Shown here in pieces: positions 53,901-63,848 of a DNA stretch of 64,000 nt (the stretch's first letter is position 1; each line of letters starts with the position of its first letter). The stretch is from Gonocerus acuteangulatus (Eukaryota; Arthropoda; Insecta; Hemiptera; Coreidae). The notes beneath the pieces are model-generated. The model did no database searches and was not told the DNA's origin. It saw only the letters and a program-made list of their open reading frames with translations. The translations under genes were made by a program, and so were the position numbers. The DNA lies in contig OX328124.1 in the NCBI GenBank assembly GCA_946811695.1, positions 100,057,498 through 100,121,497 on the forward strand, read 5' to 3'.

Positions 53901-54068
53901 CATGTAATCATCTGTAGCGACTCTTTGAGTTCACTCCAGAGCTTACAGAACATGTACACAACACATAGAAATTATAAAGCAAATTCACAATTTACATACA
54001 TTTGGAAAGCACATCGCACTATGGTGGCTGCCAGGACACAAAGACTTAGGACAAAGCACGGCTGCTGA
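50901..54068 (+). CDS. LINE ORF2: endonuclease, reverse transcriptase, RNase H (frame broken near its end)
   Basis: 1,055 residues. The APE-type endonuclease starts MILQWNINGLE, with LQETH (near residue 33), GDFNA (near 117) and SDHFPIV (near 197). RT blocks: DNITYSMIKHLPD, SYRPISLTSCVCKLLERM, FDINKAFDTVW (near 560), QGSVLGTTLF and YVDDLLMF (near 649). RNase H: FYIDGSKTPNG (near 947), EAELRAILLAL, CSDSLSSLQSL. A one-base shift near 53960 moves the rest of RNase H into the frame that continues to 54519. Confidence 0.9.
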   Translation: MILQWNINGLERHKDDLKHLVKSEKIQIVALQETHTTPNRNASLLGFTTYKYDYTLGGKASGGVAIFVKDTLILRTTLQAVACVVYMPFRMTVCNIYLPLRDRIVPTELQDLLTQLPRPLMFLGDFNALSILWNSEITNTKGRLIETILDNHDMIPLNDDSPTHLCTRTGTYSNIDVTTCSPDIIQRFTWQVKTDPLNSDHFPIVIHFNTPSELFQTVERFNTNKADWAGFKEYLTDRLRIENLNDINNFNDLVKTAAEIYIPKNKTVNKHIPVPWWNERCKKAVKEKRTALNSFRRTPSTELLTKYKRAKAVCRHVIIESKRQSWIEFISTLNRHSSPKAIWENLRKIQHKKYKAPISGLKTPNTILTDHNDIVNALANHFYEISKTPENNPSLSNEPNIFAIPDANNPINEPFTLHELQLALSKTQDTSPGPDNITYSMIKHLPDIALIQLLRVMNSVYDSGTVPECWKSSIVIPILKPNKDKSDIASYRPISLTSCVCKLLERMLNKRLMWLIETKKLLSMFQCGFRPNHSTLDHIIRLESYIIDGFLNKKSTLAVSFDINKAFDTVWQGIVVTKLYEWGVRGKVLKFINSFLTNRTFRVRNGTCLSGVFKQEMGVPQGSVLGTTLFLIAMDTVKEHIPPDVQYGLYVDDLLMFYSSHSVEEAQNKIQNAIHSLGHWTEKTGLTFSTNKTKSILFTRKRQNTNYTLHLNNRPVIQTDVLKFLGLHFDRRLTWVPHLKDLLKRCKQSLHILRILGNKKWGADRRVMLSVYRSYTRSLLDYGCVAYSSAKPSTLNMLNPIHNTAIRLALGAFRSSPSVSLYAESAEPPLHIRRAMLISKFYNKIISYPNTSCISDILDNPHADGYERREGHIRPFIIRYRRVKEEFGLSNPNIITHKLTLTPPWITQNYNIDLTLTKFKKTNPASTILYTEYFKAFITKHKNCQTFYIDGSKTPNGVGSAAIIQDSVFRLKLPPYSSILEAELRAILLALQNVPLTHQPHVIICSDSLSSLQSLQNMYTTHRNYKANSQFTYIWKAHRTMVAARTQRLRTKHGC

Positions 54069-54519
54069 CTTACAAGCAAAACTTGTGACGGAGGAACCAA
54101 CTTATGGCCAACTTAAATTGTACCACAAAGAAGTTTCACGGCAAAATAAAAACGACATAAAAGACAAATGGCAACTTAACTGGTCGAGCATAACAGAAAA
54201 CAAACTTCGACAAATTAAACAGACCGTAAGCGACTGGGCTTCGTCATACAGGGATTCAAGGCGAGAAGAAGTAGTGTTAGCCAGACTAAGGATAGGCCAC
54301 ACACGTATAACTCATGAATACCTTATGACAAAGTCTGATAAACCACTGTGCCAAATCTGTAACAAAGACCTCACAGTTCAACATATACTGACAGACTGTA
54401 ATTTGAGACAAGACATGGAAATTCCACGAGACATGAACGAACTACTCCGTGATAGCAGTCACCATATCAACGCAATACTTACCTTTCTTAAAGACAACAA
54501 TATTTTTAACAAAATTTAA
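53960..54519 (+). pseudogene. LINE ORF2 C-terminus in the shifted frame
   Basis: In the next frame GKHIALWWLPGHKDLGQSTA and AADLQAK complete RNase H (PGH and terminal Asp). Then comes a tail domain with RLRIGHTRITHEYL and a Cys-His cluster PLCQICNKDLTVQHILTDC, the usual C-terminus of I/R1-type ORF2. Only a single-base difference separates it from the main ORF. Confidence 0.85.
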
Positions 54520-55103
54520 CAAACCCCAGACCAAACTCCTCAAATAGTCAACATGTGGGCGTAGTATGTATTACAACAACCACTTAATTTTCTTAATTCA
54601 TTGTCTTTGATTGTCAAGACGACCCAAACTACGCTTTTAACATCGCCGTTGAAAGTTTTTTTTTTTTTTTTTTTTTTTTTATAAACATCACTCATGACGT
54701 GATTTATTCATTTATTCATAATTATTTTACATAGGATCCTTCCTATTGATTGTACATGGGGCTATTGTTCTTATGTATGTTGTCATATTATGCATAGAAC
54801 CTATATTGTAAATAGAAACTGTTGCGATTATATATAGTCATATTGTACATAGGAACGATTTTCTTCCTTTTTTTTATAATTATAAGTTTTTCTTAAAAAT
54901 GTATTGTTTTTTTTTTACTAGTTAATTTTACTTTTAGCTGTATGTTATTCACAAAGTTAATTGTATAATTAGATTAAAACACACAATAATGTAATTGGAT
55001 TTGTAATTATGTAATATTGTAACTATTTTGTTGTTGTTATGTATTTCTATTTTATATGTGTACCTGGGCGAAACGCTGTCAATGCGGGGTGCTCATAAAT
55101 AAA

Positions 55104-55403
55104 TTATAAAAAAAAAAAAAAAAATAATCCTTCTAATGCGTCCTCAAAGGAAGGCGGTTCCATATCAGGATCAGCTTTCGTGTCCGGCTCATGGCCTTCA
55201 TTGATGCTCTCATTGACACATTCAATGTCATTTAGTATCTCTCTAAAATACTCAGACCATCTATCCATCACTTGAGCTCTCTCCTCCAACAGTACGCCAT
55301 CCTTACTGCGACAAACATTCATTTTGGACTTAAAACCGGTCCTCATTTTCCTGACTGCCTGATAGAATTTCCTCTGCTCTCTATTTTCCCGCAATTCTTC
55401 CAT
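55104..55403 (-). pseudogene. RTE linker between endonuclease and RT
   Basis: EELRENREQRKFYQAVRKMR, then CRSKDGVLLEERAQVMDRWS and FREILN, ending PPSFEDALEGL at the LINE insertion. It is in a different frame from the endonuclease because of an A-run near 55436. The last residues (poly-Phe) are translated LINE poly-A tail. Confidence 0.8.
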
Positions 55404-55420
55404 ACCCTCTATCTTCTTTC

Positions 55421-56776
55421 TCAGCCATTCCCTCTTTTTTTCTTTCTACAAATCTTATTGGCTTTCTTCCTACTATCCGAATACTTGACTCTACTACTCC
55501 TAGTGTCTCGCTGAAGCATCTTCATCCTATCGGCATTCTTTTCTTCAATTGCCTTGGCACATTCATCATCGAACCATTCTGAGTTTGCCCTACTCCTTGC
55601 CTCACCAAAAACTTGCTCTGCCGCATCTTGGACTATTTCTTTTATAGCAGACCACTCGTTTTCAATGTCCTCCTTTTCATCACATTGCTGCAGTTTATCT
55701 GCCATCACTTCTTCAAAACTCTTCCTTGCTTCATCACACCTGAGTTTTTCCACATTCCATTTTTTCCTTTCCTCTCTGCGGCCTCTTTTAACATTTGTAA
55801 TCCTGTTCCTAAACAATGCGCGCACTAGAAAGTGATCACTGTCACAGTTTGGTCCTCTGCATGTTCTAACATCAATTATGCTAGACGCATGTCTTTCGGA
55901 GAATAGTATGTGGTCAATTTGGTTCACACTTCCACCAGGCGCTTTCCATGTTCCAAGATGTATACGTTTGTGCTCAAAACTAGTGCTCTTAATTTTTAGG
56001 TCTCTCGACGCTGCAAATTCAGCCAAGCGGTGCCCATTTTCATTTGTTACATCGTGCAATGTAAATTTTCCCGCCACCTCCTTGATGTAATCCTCTTTCC
56101 CAACTTGGGCATTAAAATCTCCTGGGATTACCACTGCATCATATCTGGGAATTAAGTCAAAAATCGTAGCTAGCTTATCATAAAACTCATCCTTTTCCTC
56201 TTCGTTTTTATCTTCTTTGGGCGCATGCACTGAGATAAGGGTTATATTTCTAAATTTCCCCTTAAACCTTACCTTGCAGATTCTATTGTCAATAGGTTCA
56301 TAATCAAATAGGGAGCCTCTGAGTTTTTTACTTATTATAAATCCTGTTCCAAAGTGGCCGATCCTTTCATCTGATCCACTATAGATGAGAGAGTATTCCT
56401 TTTTGTCTATACGTCCTTGTCCTTTCCATCTTATTTCCTGTAACGCAGTTACATCAATATTAAATTTCATTATTTCATCAGAGATTTCTTTCATCTTTCC
56501 TGGCTGAAGCATGGTCCTTACGATCCATGTAGCCAAGGTCAAGCCTTTCCGATTATTCGATTTCCTTTTCTCGCCAGGGTCATTGCCATTATTTCTGTCC
56601 AGCTTTTCTTTGATCGTAGGTTTCGTAACCAGAAGATTTTTACAAGATGGAGGGGTTGGCCCCATGCTCAACCCCCATACCAGGAGGACCGGTGGCTTTG
56701 ATTTTGGGGTGCCCTCCCCTAGGAAGTTGCCTTCACTTCGGCTGTAGAGCTCTCCCTGCCCTTTCGCAATAAACAA
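55421..56776 (-). pseudogene. RTE endonuclease domain
   Basis: LATWIVRTMLQPGKMKEISD (usually NVRT), VTALQEIRWKGQG, IISVHAPKEDKNEEEKDEF-like (ISVHAP), VIPGDFNAQVG, QIDHILFSERH and CDSDHFLVRA are the endonuclease blocks in order. It breaks at an A-rich run near 55436. Confidence 0.85.
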
Positions 56777-56943
56777 TCTAACTATGTCTCAGGAAGCTGC
56801 CGTTGACTCCGATAGAGTTCTTCCGCCACCATTCCTTAGATACAAGTCCTGCTGCCAACTTGCACCATACCGCCACTGTTAGCCTACCTTCAACAGGCGT
56901 TTCCCGGGGCTACCACAGGGAGGTAGAGGTCGGATTTCAGCCC

Positions 56944-56999
<56 letters not shown>

Positions 57000-58155
57000 T
57001 TGTCTGTTCGCGCTCTAGCTCCCAGACGAATGGTCCGATTTTGATGAAATTTGGTACAAAAATCTGTCGTCTCATTTGAAAGGCGCAAAAAAAATCATAA
57101 CCCTTACGTTTTTGAGTTCATGCTTCCAGGTACTTATTTTATAGGTTTCTTAAGATAGGAAAACAAATGAAACCATTTTTAAGGCGATATCTGTAACCGT
57201 TTCCGAGAAAAGTGGAATTAATGTTTTTGTAAGTTATTATTTTTTTGTGGGTACTTAGAATCACGGGATTCAATTGAAATATTATCTACATCTTTGAAAT
57301 TAATCCCAACTAAGATGTTTAAATTTTGGTTATATTTGGAGTTAAGGAAGTATGCGAAAAAAATATGTTATTGATAGACATGAAAATTTTTCGGTTCTTC
57401 CTACATTTTTCGTAATTATCTCGATAACGGTTGGGAAATCATGGTATGTGGAAGGTAACCATTCGAATGCTTACTAAATGCTCTACGAAAAAGGTTTTGG
57501 AGCAATATTCGATGGGGCAACGTCAATCAGAGATATAAGCGCTTAAAACTTAAAAAGTGTTTGTACTGTTGTTTTGAATGGGTTTTTCTCTTTGTTTATC
57601 TCACTTTTTAATTGGTTGTTTTTTGTTTTAAATTGCATTTATCAGTAAAATTAGTATTGTAGTAAAATAACCTAAGAAACGGTGAAAGGTATTAGTAATA
57701 AGTTTGGAATGGCTGTGGTAAACAAGATGGCTGTGGCTAATCGTTGGCTGTTTTGAATTCTATCTATAAAACCTTCCTCATAGCCTCCAACTAAAGTTAT
57801 CGTTATTTCTTATTTTGTAGAAAGATTTAACCCACGACAGAATGGAATTTTATTCGCCTTGAAGCACATATTTACTGTTGATTATAGCAGTAAAACGAAT
57901 TTGCTAGTAAAACAAGATACTTAAAATGACAACGAATTTTTAGTTGCTTAGAATAGAGCCTTCTCAGCAGTATTCGAAGAGTAAGTACGTTTTCAGTACA
58001 AATTTGTATTGACTTATACAGATTAAGAATTATCCGCTTCTGTGTAAGTTGGCTAGTGTCAGTTTCCTGTGATTTGTGATGCTAATCTATTCCATTTCTT
58101 CCAGATGTACGTAACCGCGCTAAGATGACGCAGTTCCTGCGAGTCGGACTTTTTT

Positions 58156-58622
58156 GAATGGTATCCAGGGTATAACTTCACTTTTAATATGTTATGAATT
58201 CGTTTGAAAATTGTCCTGTAATGTTACGAAACAATGCTTCTCTCATTAAGTTCACTTATCTAGGAAAGATAATCCCTTGACTTTTTTACAATCATTGTGC
58301 GTTCATCCTACCGGAGATTACTGAGTAAACGTTCTAATAACATAAATAAAACAATGAAAGACATTTAAATACGATTTTCTGTCAACTAAGGCCATTTTAA
58401 AGGTACGCAAATTCTGTTGTTTCTACTTACAAAATTACACTTTAAGTGCTTTGCTACACTCTCTTCCACGTTTTTATTCTTATTTGGGTTAAAATGAAGC
58501 AGTGTTTGTAGTTTTACGAAAATCCGAATCAGGGCACTAAGAGCTCAAAATTAACCCCAACTAGATTTAAGCCCAAAATGAGTATTTACATTATGATAGT
58601 TAGTCACATTCACAATCAGTTA

Positions 58623-58672
<50 letters not shown>

Positions 58673-59379
58673 CGTTTTCGATTTCGCATATGTAGAAATT
58701 ATAGAACTACAAAAAAACCTGTCTGAGAGTAAAGTAAAATCAAATATTCGTGTTATACAAAAAAATTAGTTAGTTAAAAACAGAGATAAAATATTTAAAT
58801 ACTTCCACTCTTAATTTACTAGACAGAAAATTAATATTTTATTCATTTAATAAATCTGATAATTTTAGTATATCTCACTCTTTACGTGGCGAGTAAAAAA
58901 CAAAACAACAGACGCATCACTACACACAGCCCAAAAAACGACACCCCAAACTCTAAGACGTCTCGAAATCTAATCAAATAAGCAAAAATAGGTTAAGCAA
59001 CTACATTAGTTAGACAGAACCTAGGAGCCATAACCGTTTTTTGCCGATATACTAGAAGACGCAAATAACCTAGTAGTTGAGCGCCAAACCCCATATCCTA
59101 ATCCTAAGGCGAGGGTTCACCTTTACAAACTCATGCTCATTATTGATGTAATGAGTTTTTCTCCTCCTGAAGATCGCACCTGAAGTGTGTGAAACGTGCA
59201 GTCCAGGGTTCAAGAAATTAATTGACGCGTAAATTCTGGATTTTTTTGGCCTACCGCATTTTTCTATATATTGATTGTCATTGGGATAAACTTGGTAAGT
59301 TCAAAATCTCAATTTTTCAGGGCAGCTCTTTACAGAGAAAACACGCTATTTTACCCTTCTTTACACTATCCATGGAGAT
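58156..59379. other. Unassigned sequence
   Basis: An A46 run lies at about 58622-58670. At 59163-59205 a decayed CTGAAGA...GTGTGTGAAACGTGC string resembles a hammerhead remnant. No coding content seen. Confidence 0.3.
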
Positions 59380-59392
59380 AATCATAGCTCTA

Positions 59393-59739
59393 AAAAAATA
59401 TCAGTCCCGTAAGAGGCCACGAGGGCCCTGAGGGGCAGATACTATAGAGGTATCTGATTCATGACCATACAGCACACTAGGGAGATAGCGTGGTCAGCAC
59501 TATGCTCCGGCCGCCTGATTTTCCCCTTGACTGCTTGAATCATTAGCACCCAGGGTACCCATTATTAAATTAATTAATTTTGATTAATTAATAATTGGCC
59601 TAGGGACGGTCAGGGAGGCCGAATTCAACCCACGAACGAAGACACTAGAAGAAAAAATCTTTAGTGCTTGCTCGGGATTTGAACTCATGTCCTCCAACGT
59701 ATTAGTCCAGTGCTCTACCACTGAGCTAACCTCGCCCCC
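59393..59739 (-). mobile_element. tRNA-derived SINE with 13-bp target duplication
   Basis: The minus-strand head GGGCGAGGTTAGCTCAGTGG, TAGAGCACTGG has the A-box (TAGCTCAGTGG); GAGTTCAAATCCCGAGC carries the B-box. The 270-nt body includes TTAATTAATCAAAATTAATT and GGGTGCTAATGATTC, ending GGGACTGATATTTTTTT. The duplication AATCATAGCTCTA is perfect at 59380-59392 and 59740-59752. The anticodon stem is mispaired, so it is not a functional tRNA. Confidence 0.85.
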
Positions 59740-59747
59740 AATCATAG

Positions 59748-59990
59748 CTCTAGCTTATATAGAAAAAAATTGGGGGGGGGGATCTGAGAGCGCCTAGGCA
59801 TTTGGGGTGTATGGAAAATTTTAAATATTGTAGTGTAAAAAGTGAGTTTTAAGGTCCCCTAGACGCCTAGTAGACCAGGGTAAATTTAGAAGCCATTTAT
59901 CGTTGTTATAGCCTTTTTTTACATGAAATGTTCTCAACAAAACAAAATTTCGGGAGGGGGCTGCAGCCCCCCTCCTTAAATACACCCATG
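59748..59990. mobile_element. MITE, CATGGGCGTATATA family, copy 4
   Basis: The right end TACACCCATG is intact; the left end has decayed (CTCTAGCTTATATAG). The 8-bp duplication AATCATAG lies at 59740-59747 and 59991-59998. The SINE inserted exactly at its left border, duplicating this site again. Confidence 0.65.
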
Positions 59991-59999
59991 AATCATAGA

Positions 60000-61389
60000 G
60001 CACTTAACTCATTTTGCATATTTTCCAATTCAACAACTTATTCCCTGAGACCATCTATAGACTTTAATTATAATTGTTTTATATGATTGTAAATGTATTC
60101 CTTTCTGTAAATATTCAAAAGAGCTAGTGAAAAAGAATAACCTCCAGTTAAGAACACAAAAACAGGCACGAACGTTCTGATTGTTTGTTGTAAATGTTAA
60201 GGTTTAAATGGTAAGTACATTTGAAGGTCTGTTCTTTCCGCTATTTAAATCGGTATTGAAGTTCAAGTACATTAAGGAAAGTAGAAAAAAAAAAAAATCC
60301 TGATTGAATGAAACTTTTAGACTGCAGTTACTTAAAAGATTTTGGTAGTTTCTTTGTTTCAAGGTTACCTTTCTTATGACGAACTAATTAACTGAGTGAA
60401 AAACTTGTTTACTATCATTATAAGTCAGCCAATGTTGGTATTGGCCGGAAGCCTTAGAGGAACGTGTATTAAAAGAGCTGTTTAGCACATTTCGAAGGAA
60501 TGTAAGCTATTGAGGTTACACCTGTGAAAGAATTTTTGAAACAAGGATTCTAGCAGAAAAGGTATAAAAGTAACTCTCATTAATGTTGATATATTAGTAA
60601 ATGGGATTGTGTATATAGTGCGAGAGCGCGTGCGTGCGTTCATATGTGAATGGGTTTTTTATTTTTTATATCTGTTTGGAGATTAACTCTAGAATCTAAA
60701 TTATTACTTAGATGCTTCTAAGTATATTCGTTTATTTTTATTATTTTTCTTTTGTTCAAATTCTTAATGTTATAAATATTACAATATTTAATATTATAAT
60801 ATGACTTATTTATTAATCGTAATAAAAATATGACTTTTTTAAATTGAATACTTACTATTTTTGAGGTTTTGTTAATATAAATTTCCTTTATCTTCAAATA
60901 ATAATTTAAAATGTTTAATTACTAAAATTTAAATTGTTTAGTATCTAGTGTTGTTTAGCCAAAAGCGTCACTGTGCAGGGCATTCAGGTGGTTTTCCTGT
61001 ATGGCGTTTCCATAACAAAAAACCGACTCACCTTTTCTTAAGCTGTACAACTTTATAACTTACCCATAACTTCCGCGTGGTTCTTCCCAACCTCCAAACT
61101 CTCCACAGCACATTCTTTAAACCCCGGATCTCCCTCTTAAATCTGTCGGGTCTTAAACATTTCCAATGAACCTTTTTAGGCTGTCGTTGCTCTTGAAAGC
61201 CACGTGCAGACCTGTTTTCCTTAATACCTTTGCAATTTTTTCCTACACTGCTCCATGGAACACCACCTTCCTGCCAGGTAGTGTTGATCAATAAGGTATC
61301 AAACTGGACTTTGGGCTTCTTCTCTTTTCTCCTTATTACAATCCTACCCACATCCTCGGCGTTGTAGCCATTCTTCACTGCTAAGTGAT
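60000..61389. other. Mostly unassigned; one weak open frame
   Basis: A minus-strand frame of 116 codons (61378-61028) is Lys/Arg-rich with no recognised domain and no supporting context; it may be chance or decayed transposon. The rest is AT-rich. Confidence 0.25.
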
Positions 61390-61573
61390 AAATTTCTAAG
61401 AGGCCATTTTAGCACTATACGAAGAAATGTAGCTATTGAGGTTGCACTCATGAAAGACGTTTTAAGCAATTTCTTCAATTCTTCGTCGATAAAACGTGCT
61501 AGATACCGAAAATGACGCCTGTTACAATTGTCCTTTCCTCTTTTCGTCGTCACTACTTGTTTATATTTTTTTA
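61390..61573 (+). repeat. Helentron beta 5' block, left arm of an inverted pair
   Basis: CATTTTAGCACTATACGAAG, ATGTAGCTATTGAGGTTGCA is the beta 5' block. It is inverted at 61951-62140 with only a handful of differences over about 185 bp. The arms end in GTAGTGACGACGAAAAGAGG, a non-beta extension shared by both, so the pair was duplicated as a unit. Confidence 0.7.
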
Positions 61574-61950
61574 CTATTTATACTTGTGTAAAAATCCCAA
61601 TAAAATGCACATTTTGCAAATGAACATCAATCACGAATCAACTGGTAGCAATCTTGAAAACATTGATTGAAGGAAAAGAGCATACCTCAAGGGAGTGTCT
61701 CGAGTTATACAGGGTGTCCCGCATTGAGATGTCATAACTTTAAGGGTTTATTCTGCACCTCATTTCTAGTTCAGGGACGCAGAAATGAGCGTCCTATCTC
61801 AGCATGTAGCAGAGCTATTCAAACTTTTGTCTATTTTCAAAACTATTGGGTTTTCTTATGAAAAACTGTGTTTTTCGGATTTGTGGTTTATGTATCGTAA
61901 ATGACGACCACATTTTTAGAATCTATATTAAATTTCCAATAAGAAACACC

Positions 61951-62140
61951 CGTTAAAAAAATATAAACAAGTAGTGACGACGAAAAGAGGAAAGGACAAT
62001 TGTAACAGGCGTCATTTTCGGTAGCTAGCACGTTGTATCGATGAAGAATTGAAGAAATTGCTTAAAACGTCTTTCATGAGTGCAACCTCAATAGCTACAT
62101 TTCTTCGTATTGTGCTAAAATGGCCTCTTAGAAATTTATA
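61951..62140 (-). repeat. Helentron beta 5' block, right arm of an inverted pair
   Basis: Inverse of 61390-61573. It begins directly at the inner edge of the left 241-bp TIR. Confidence 0.7.
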
Positions 62141-62147
62141 TATTAGG

Positions 62148-62598
62148 GGACACTTTGGAAAGAGTGAAAGATGACAGAAGAACATATTTGAAATAATCAC
62201 AATTATTGTTATTATTTTAACACAATAAATACAGATCTTATATTTTTATACTTTGAGGGTCTTGTTTTATTAAATTTCTATTTTTAATTCTATTCTATTT
62301 AATAAAATTAGACACTACAATATCTGCTTATAAGTTATTGATTATAAGTAACTGGGTTATTCATTACAATCATTAGAAATTGTATTGAAAAAAACTCTCT
62401 CCTGCAAATATAAAGCGAAAAAAATAGATTTAAATGAAAAGACTATTATACTACTCTTAAAAATAGAAATTTCATAAAACAAGACCCTCAAAGCATAAAA
62501 ATATAACATCTGTATTTATTATGTTAACAATAATTGTGATTATTTCCAAAATGTTTTTCTGTCATATTTCACTCTTTCCAAAGTGCCTCCTAATCCTT
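62148..62598. repeat. Internal foldback, about 140-bp arms
   Basis: GACACTTTGGAAAGAGTGAA (left) and TTCACTCTTTCCAAAGTGCC (right) begin the outer ends. The inner ends pair as AAACAAGACCCTC / GAGGGTCTTGTTTT. Arms 62148-62287 and 62457-62598. Confidence 0.75.
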
Positions 62599-63640
62599 AA
62601 TCAGAGCAAAAAGTGTGTGTACCTAATTTTGGAAGGATGGGACATCACCATATTCGCGTGAAATTAAATAGTGTGTTCGTAATGGCTTCTTCACACTAAA
62701 GCAAATGTATTGGGTTTGACATAGAAATCAGAAAAAAATAGACTTAAATAATTTTTGTTTTTAAAACAACAGGGTACAATTTTAAAGCTTATTAAATAAG
62801 GCAACTTTTGAGGCGGAGGCAAACCGCTAAGTATACAAATAGCTGACTAAGAAAATATTGAATGAGTTAAGAAAACCCTAATAAGAATAGTTCTCATCTA
62901 TATGGCTCTTAGTGTAGCTCCTAATTTACATGACAACATTTCAATAACTGGTGTTTCTTACTGGAAATTTAATATAAATTCTAAAAATGTGGTCGTCATT
63001 TACAATACATAAACCAGAAATCCGAAAAACACAGTTTTTCATAAGAAACCCCAATAGTTTTGAAAATAGACAAAAGTTTGAATAGCTCTGCTACATGTTG
63101 AGATAGGACGCTCATTTCTGCGTCCCTGAACTACAAATGAAGTGCAGAATAAACCCTTAAAGTTATGACATCTCAATGCGGGACACCCTGTATATTATTT
63201 TCAATCCTCAAGGCCACCGGCTTCAACATTTAGCCATACACTACTCAGAAAACTCCCTAGCTTAGGTTGGATGAAACGGATAATTCAGAATTTACTGATA
63301 CAGCTGCTTATCTTATCAGAGATTAACATTCCGAAACTTACTCCACAAAAAAAATTACACTTCCGAAATTTGCAAGAGACTGAAACGTTCAAAATATAGA
63401 TTTTTCTGAAACTCTGACGTTTTTTCTATGCGGAATACCAAACGTTCCTTGACTTCTTATCATCTCATTATATAATTTTTTTTTTGTATAAATGTGGACC
63501 ATTTTTCAAATTACTCGGTCTGTCTTCTCCTGAGCATCTGAAATAAAATGTCTAGTTTTTTCAATTTTTCTTATTTCATTCTATTCTCCACACCAAAATG
63601 CCTATGAAAAGTAGATCTAAAAGCCCAAGAATGTGGAACC

Positions 63641-63848
63641 TAGTGATGAGCGATTCTCTAATATGAATCCATCTTTTGAATGAATTCGAATCGATATGAA
63701 AAAAGATCGGCGATTTCAGATCGATCTTCTAGGATCAGAAGATATACGATATAGATCACTATTCGATATGGATCGATTTCATTTTTACTTCGAATTCGTA
63801 TTCAATTTCGATTCGAATCAATTCACATTCGAGATTCGCCCATCACTA
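63641..63848. mobile_element. 208-bp MITE-like element
   Basis: TAGTGATGAGCGATTCTC at the left and GAGATTCGCCCATCACTA at the right are imperfect TIRs. The interior is rich in GAATCGAT-type repeats. No clear target duplication. The TAGTGATGGGC end resembles hAT-type termini. Confidence 0.55.

Larger units (their letters stand above)
49730..55124 (+). mobile_element. I-clade LINE, 5'-truncated in ORF1, young insertion
   Basis: Flanked by the duplication TAATCCTTCTA(A) (49718-49729 and 55125-55136). It inserts within the RTE frame and ends in a poly-A tail (55108-55124). It contains the ORF1 3' part, ORF2 with endonuclease, RT and RNase H, and a roughly 600-nt 3' UTR with a T25 run near 54656-54680. 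Confidence 0.9.
48200..56945 (-). mobile_element. RTE-clade LINE, full length (about 3.3 kb) once the inner LINE is removed
   Basis: Endonuclease (56776-55421), linker (55403-55136), RT (49738-48464) and a C-terminal block (48435-48223) lie in order on the minus strand. It ends in a (GTAA)n tail. A 5' leader of about 170 nt precedes the first Met. At least four frameshifts show it is dead. The inner insertion at 49729-55124 has a target duplication. Confidence 0.85.
48032..58155 (+). mobile_element. Helentron-like element, alpha subfamily, copy 5, outer layer of a three-level nest
   Basis: 5' end TTTTAGCGCGGTTACTCCCT, the CCGACTAGAAACTTTC block and a TA tract (about 48169-48199). The tract resumes at 56945-56997, followed by GGTCCGATTTTGATGAAATT and the usual body. 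It ends at AACCGCGCTAAGATGACGCA, GTTCCTGCGAGTCGGACTTT. An RTE LINE sits in the TA tract, itself split by an I-clade LINE. Confidence 0.75.
61710..63190. mobile_element. 1.48-kb element with 241-bp TIRs (CAGGGTGTCCC ends)
   Basis: CAGGGTGTCCCGCATTGAGA starts the left TIR (61710-61950). The right TIR (62950-63190) ends in the inverse, TCTCAATGCGGGACACCCTG. TA dinucleotides flank both sides. No transposase. Inside lie the right arm of the beta inverted pair and a second foldback (62148-62287 / 62457-62598). Confidence 0.8.

Noticed and set aside
59163..59205. Third hammerhead motif
   Set aside because: CTGAAGA replaces CUGANGA and helix II pairs poorly; at most a decayed relative.
59670..59739. 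Functional tRNA gene
   Set aside because: A- and B-boxes are present but the anticodon stem is mispaired and the sequence continues into a SINE body with target duplications.
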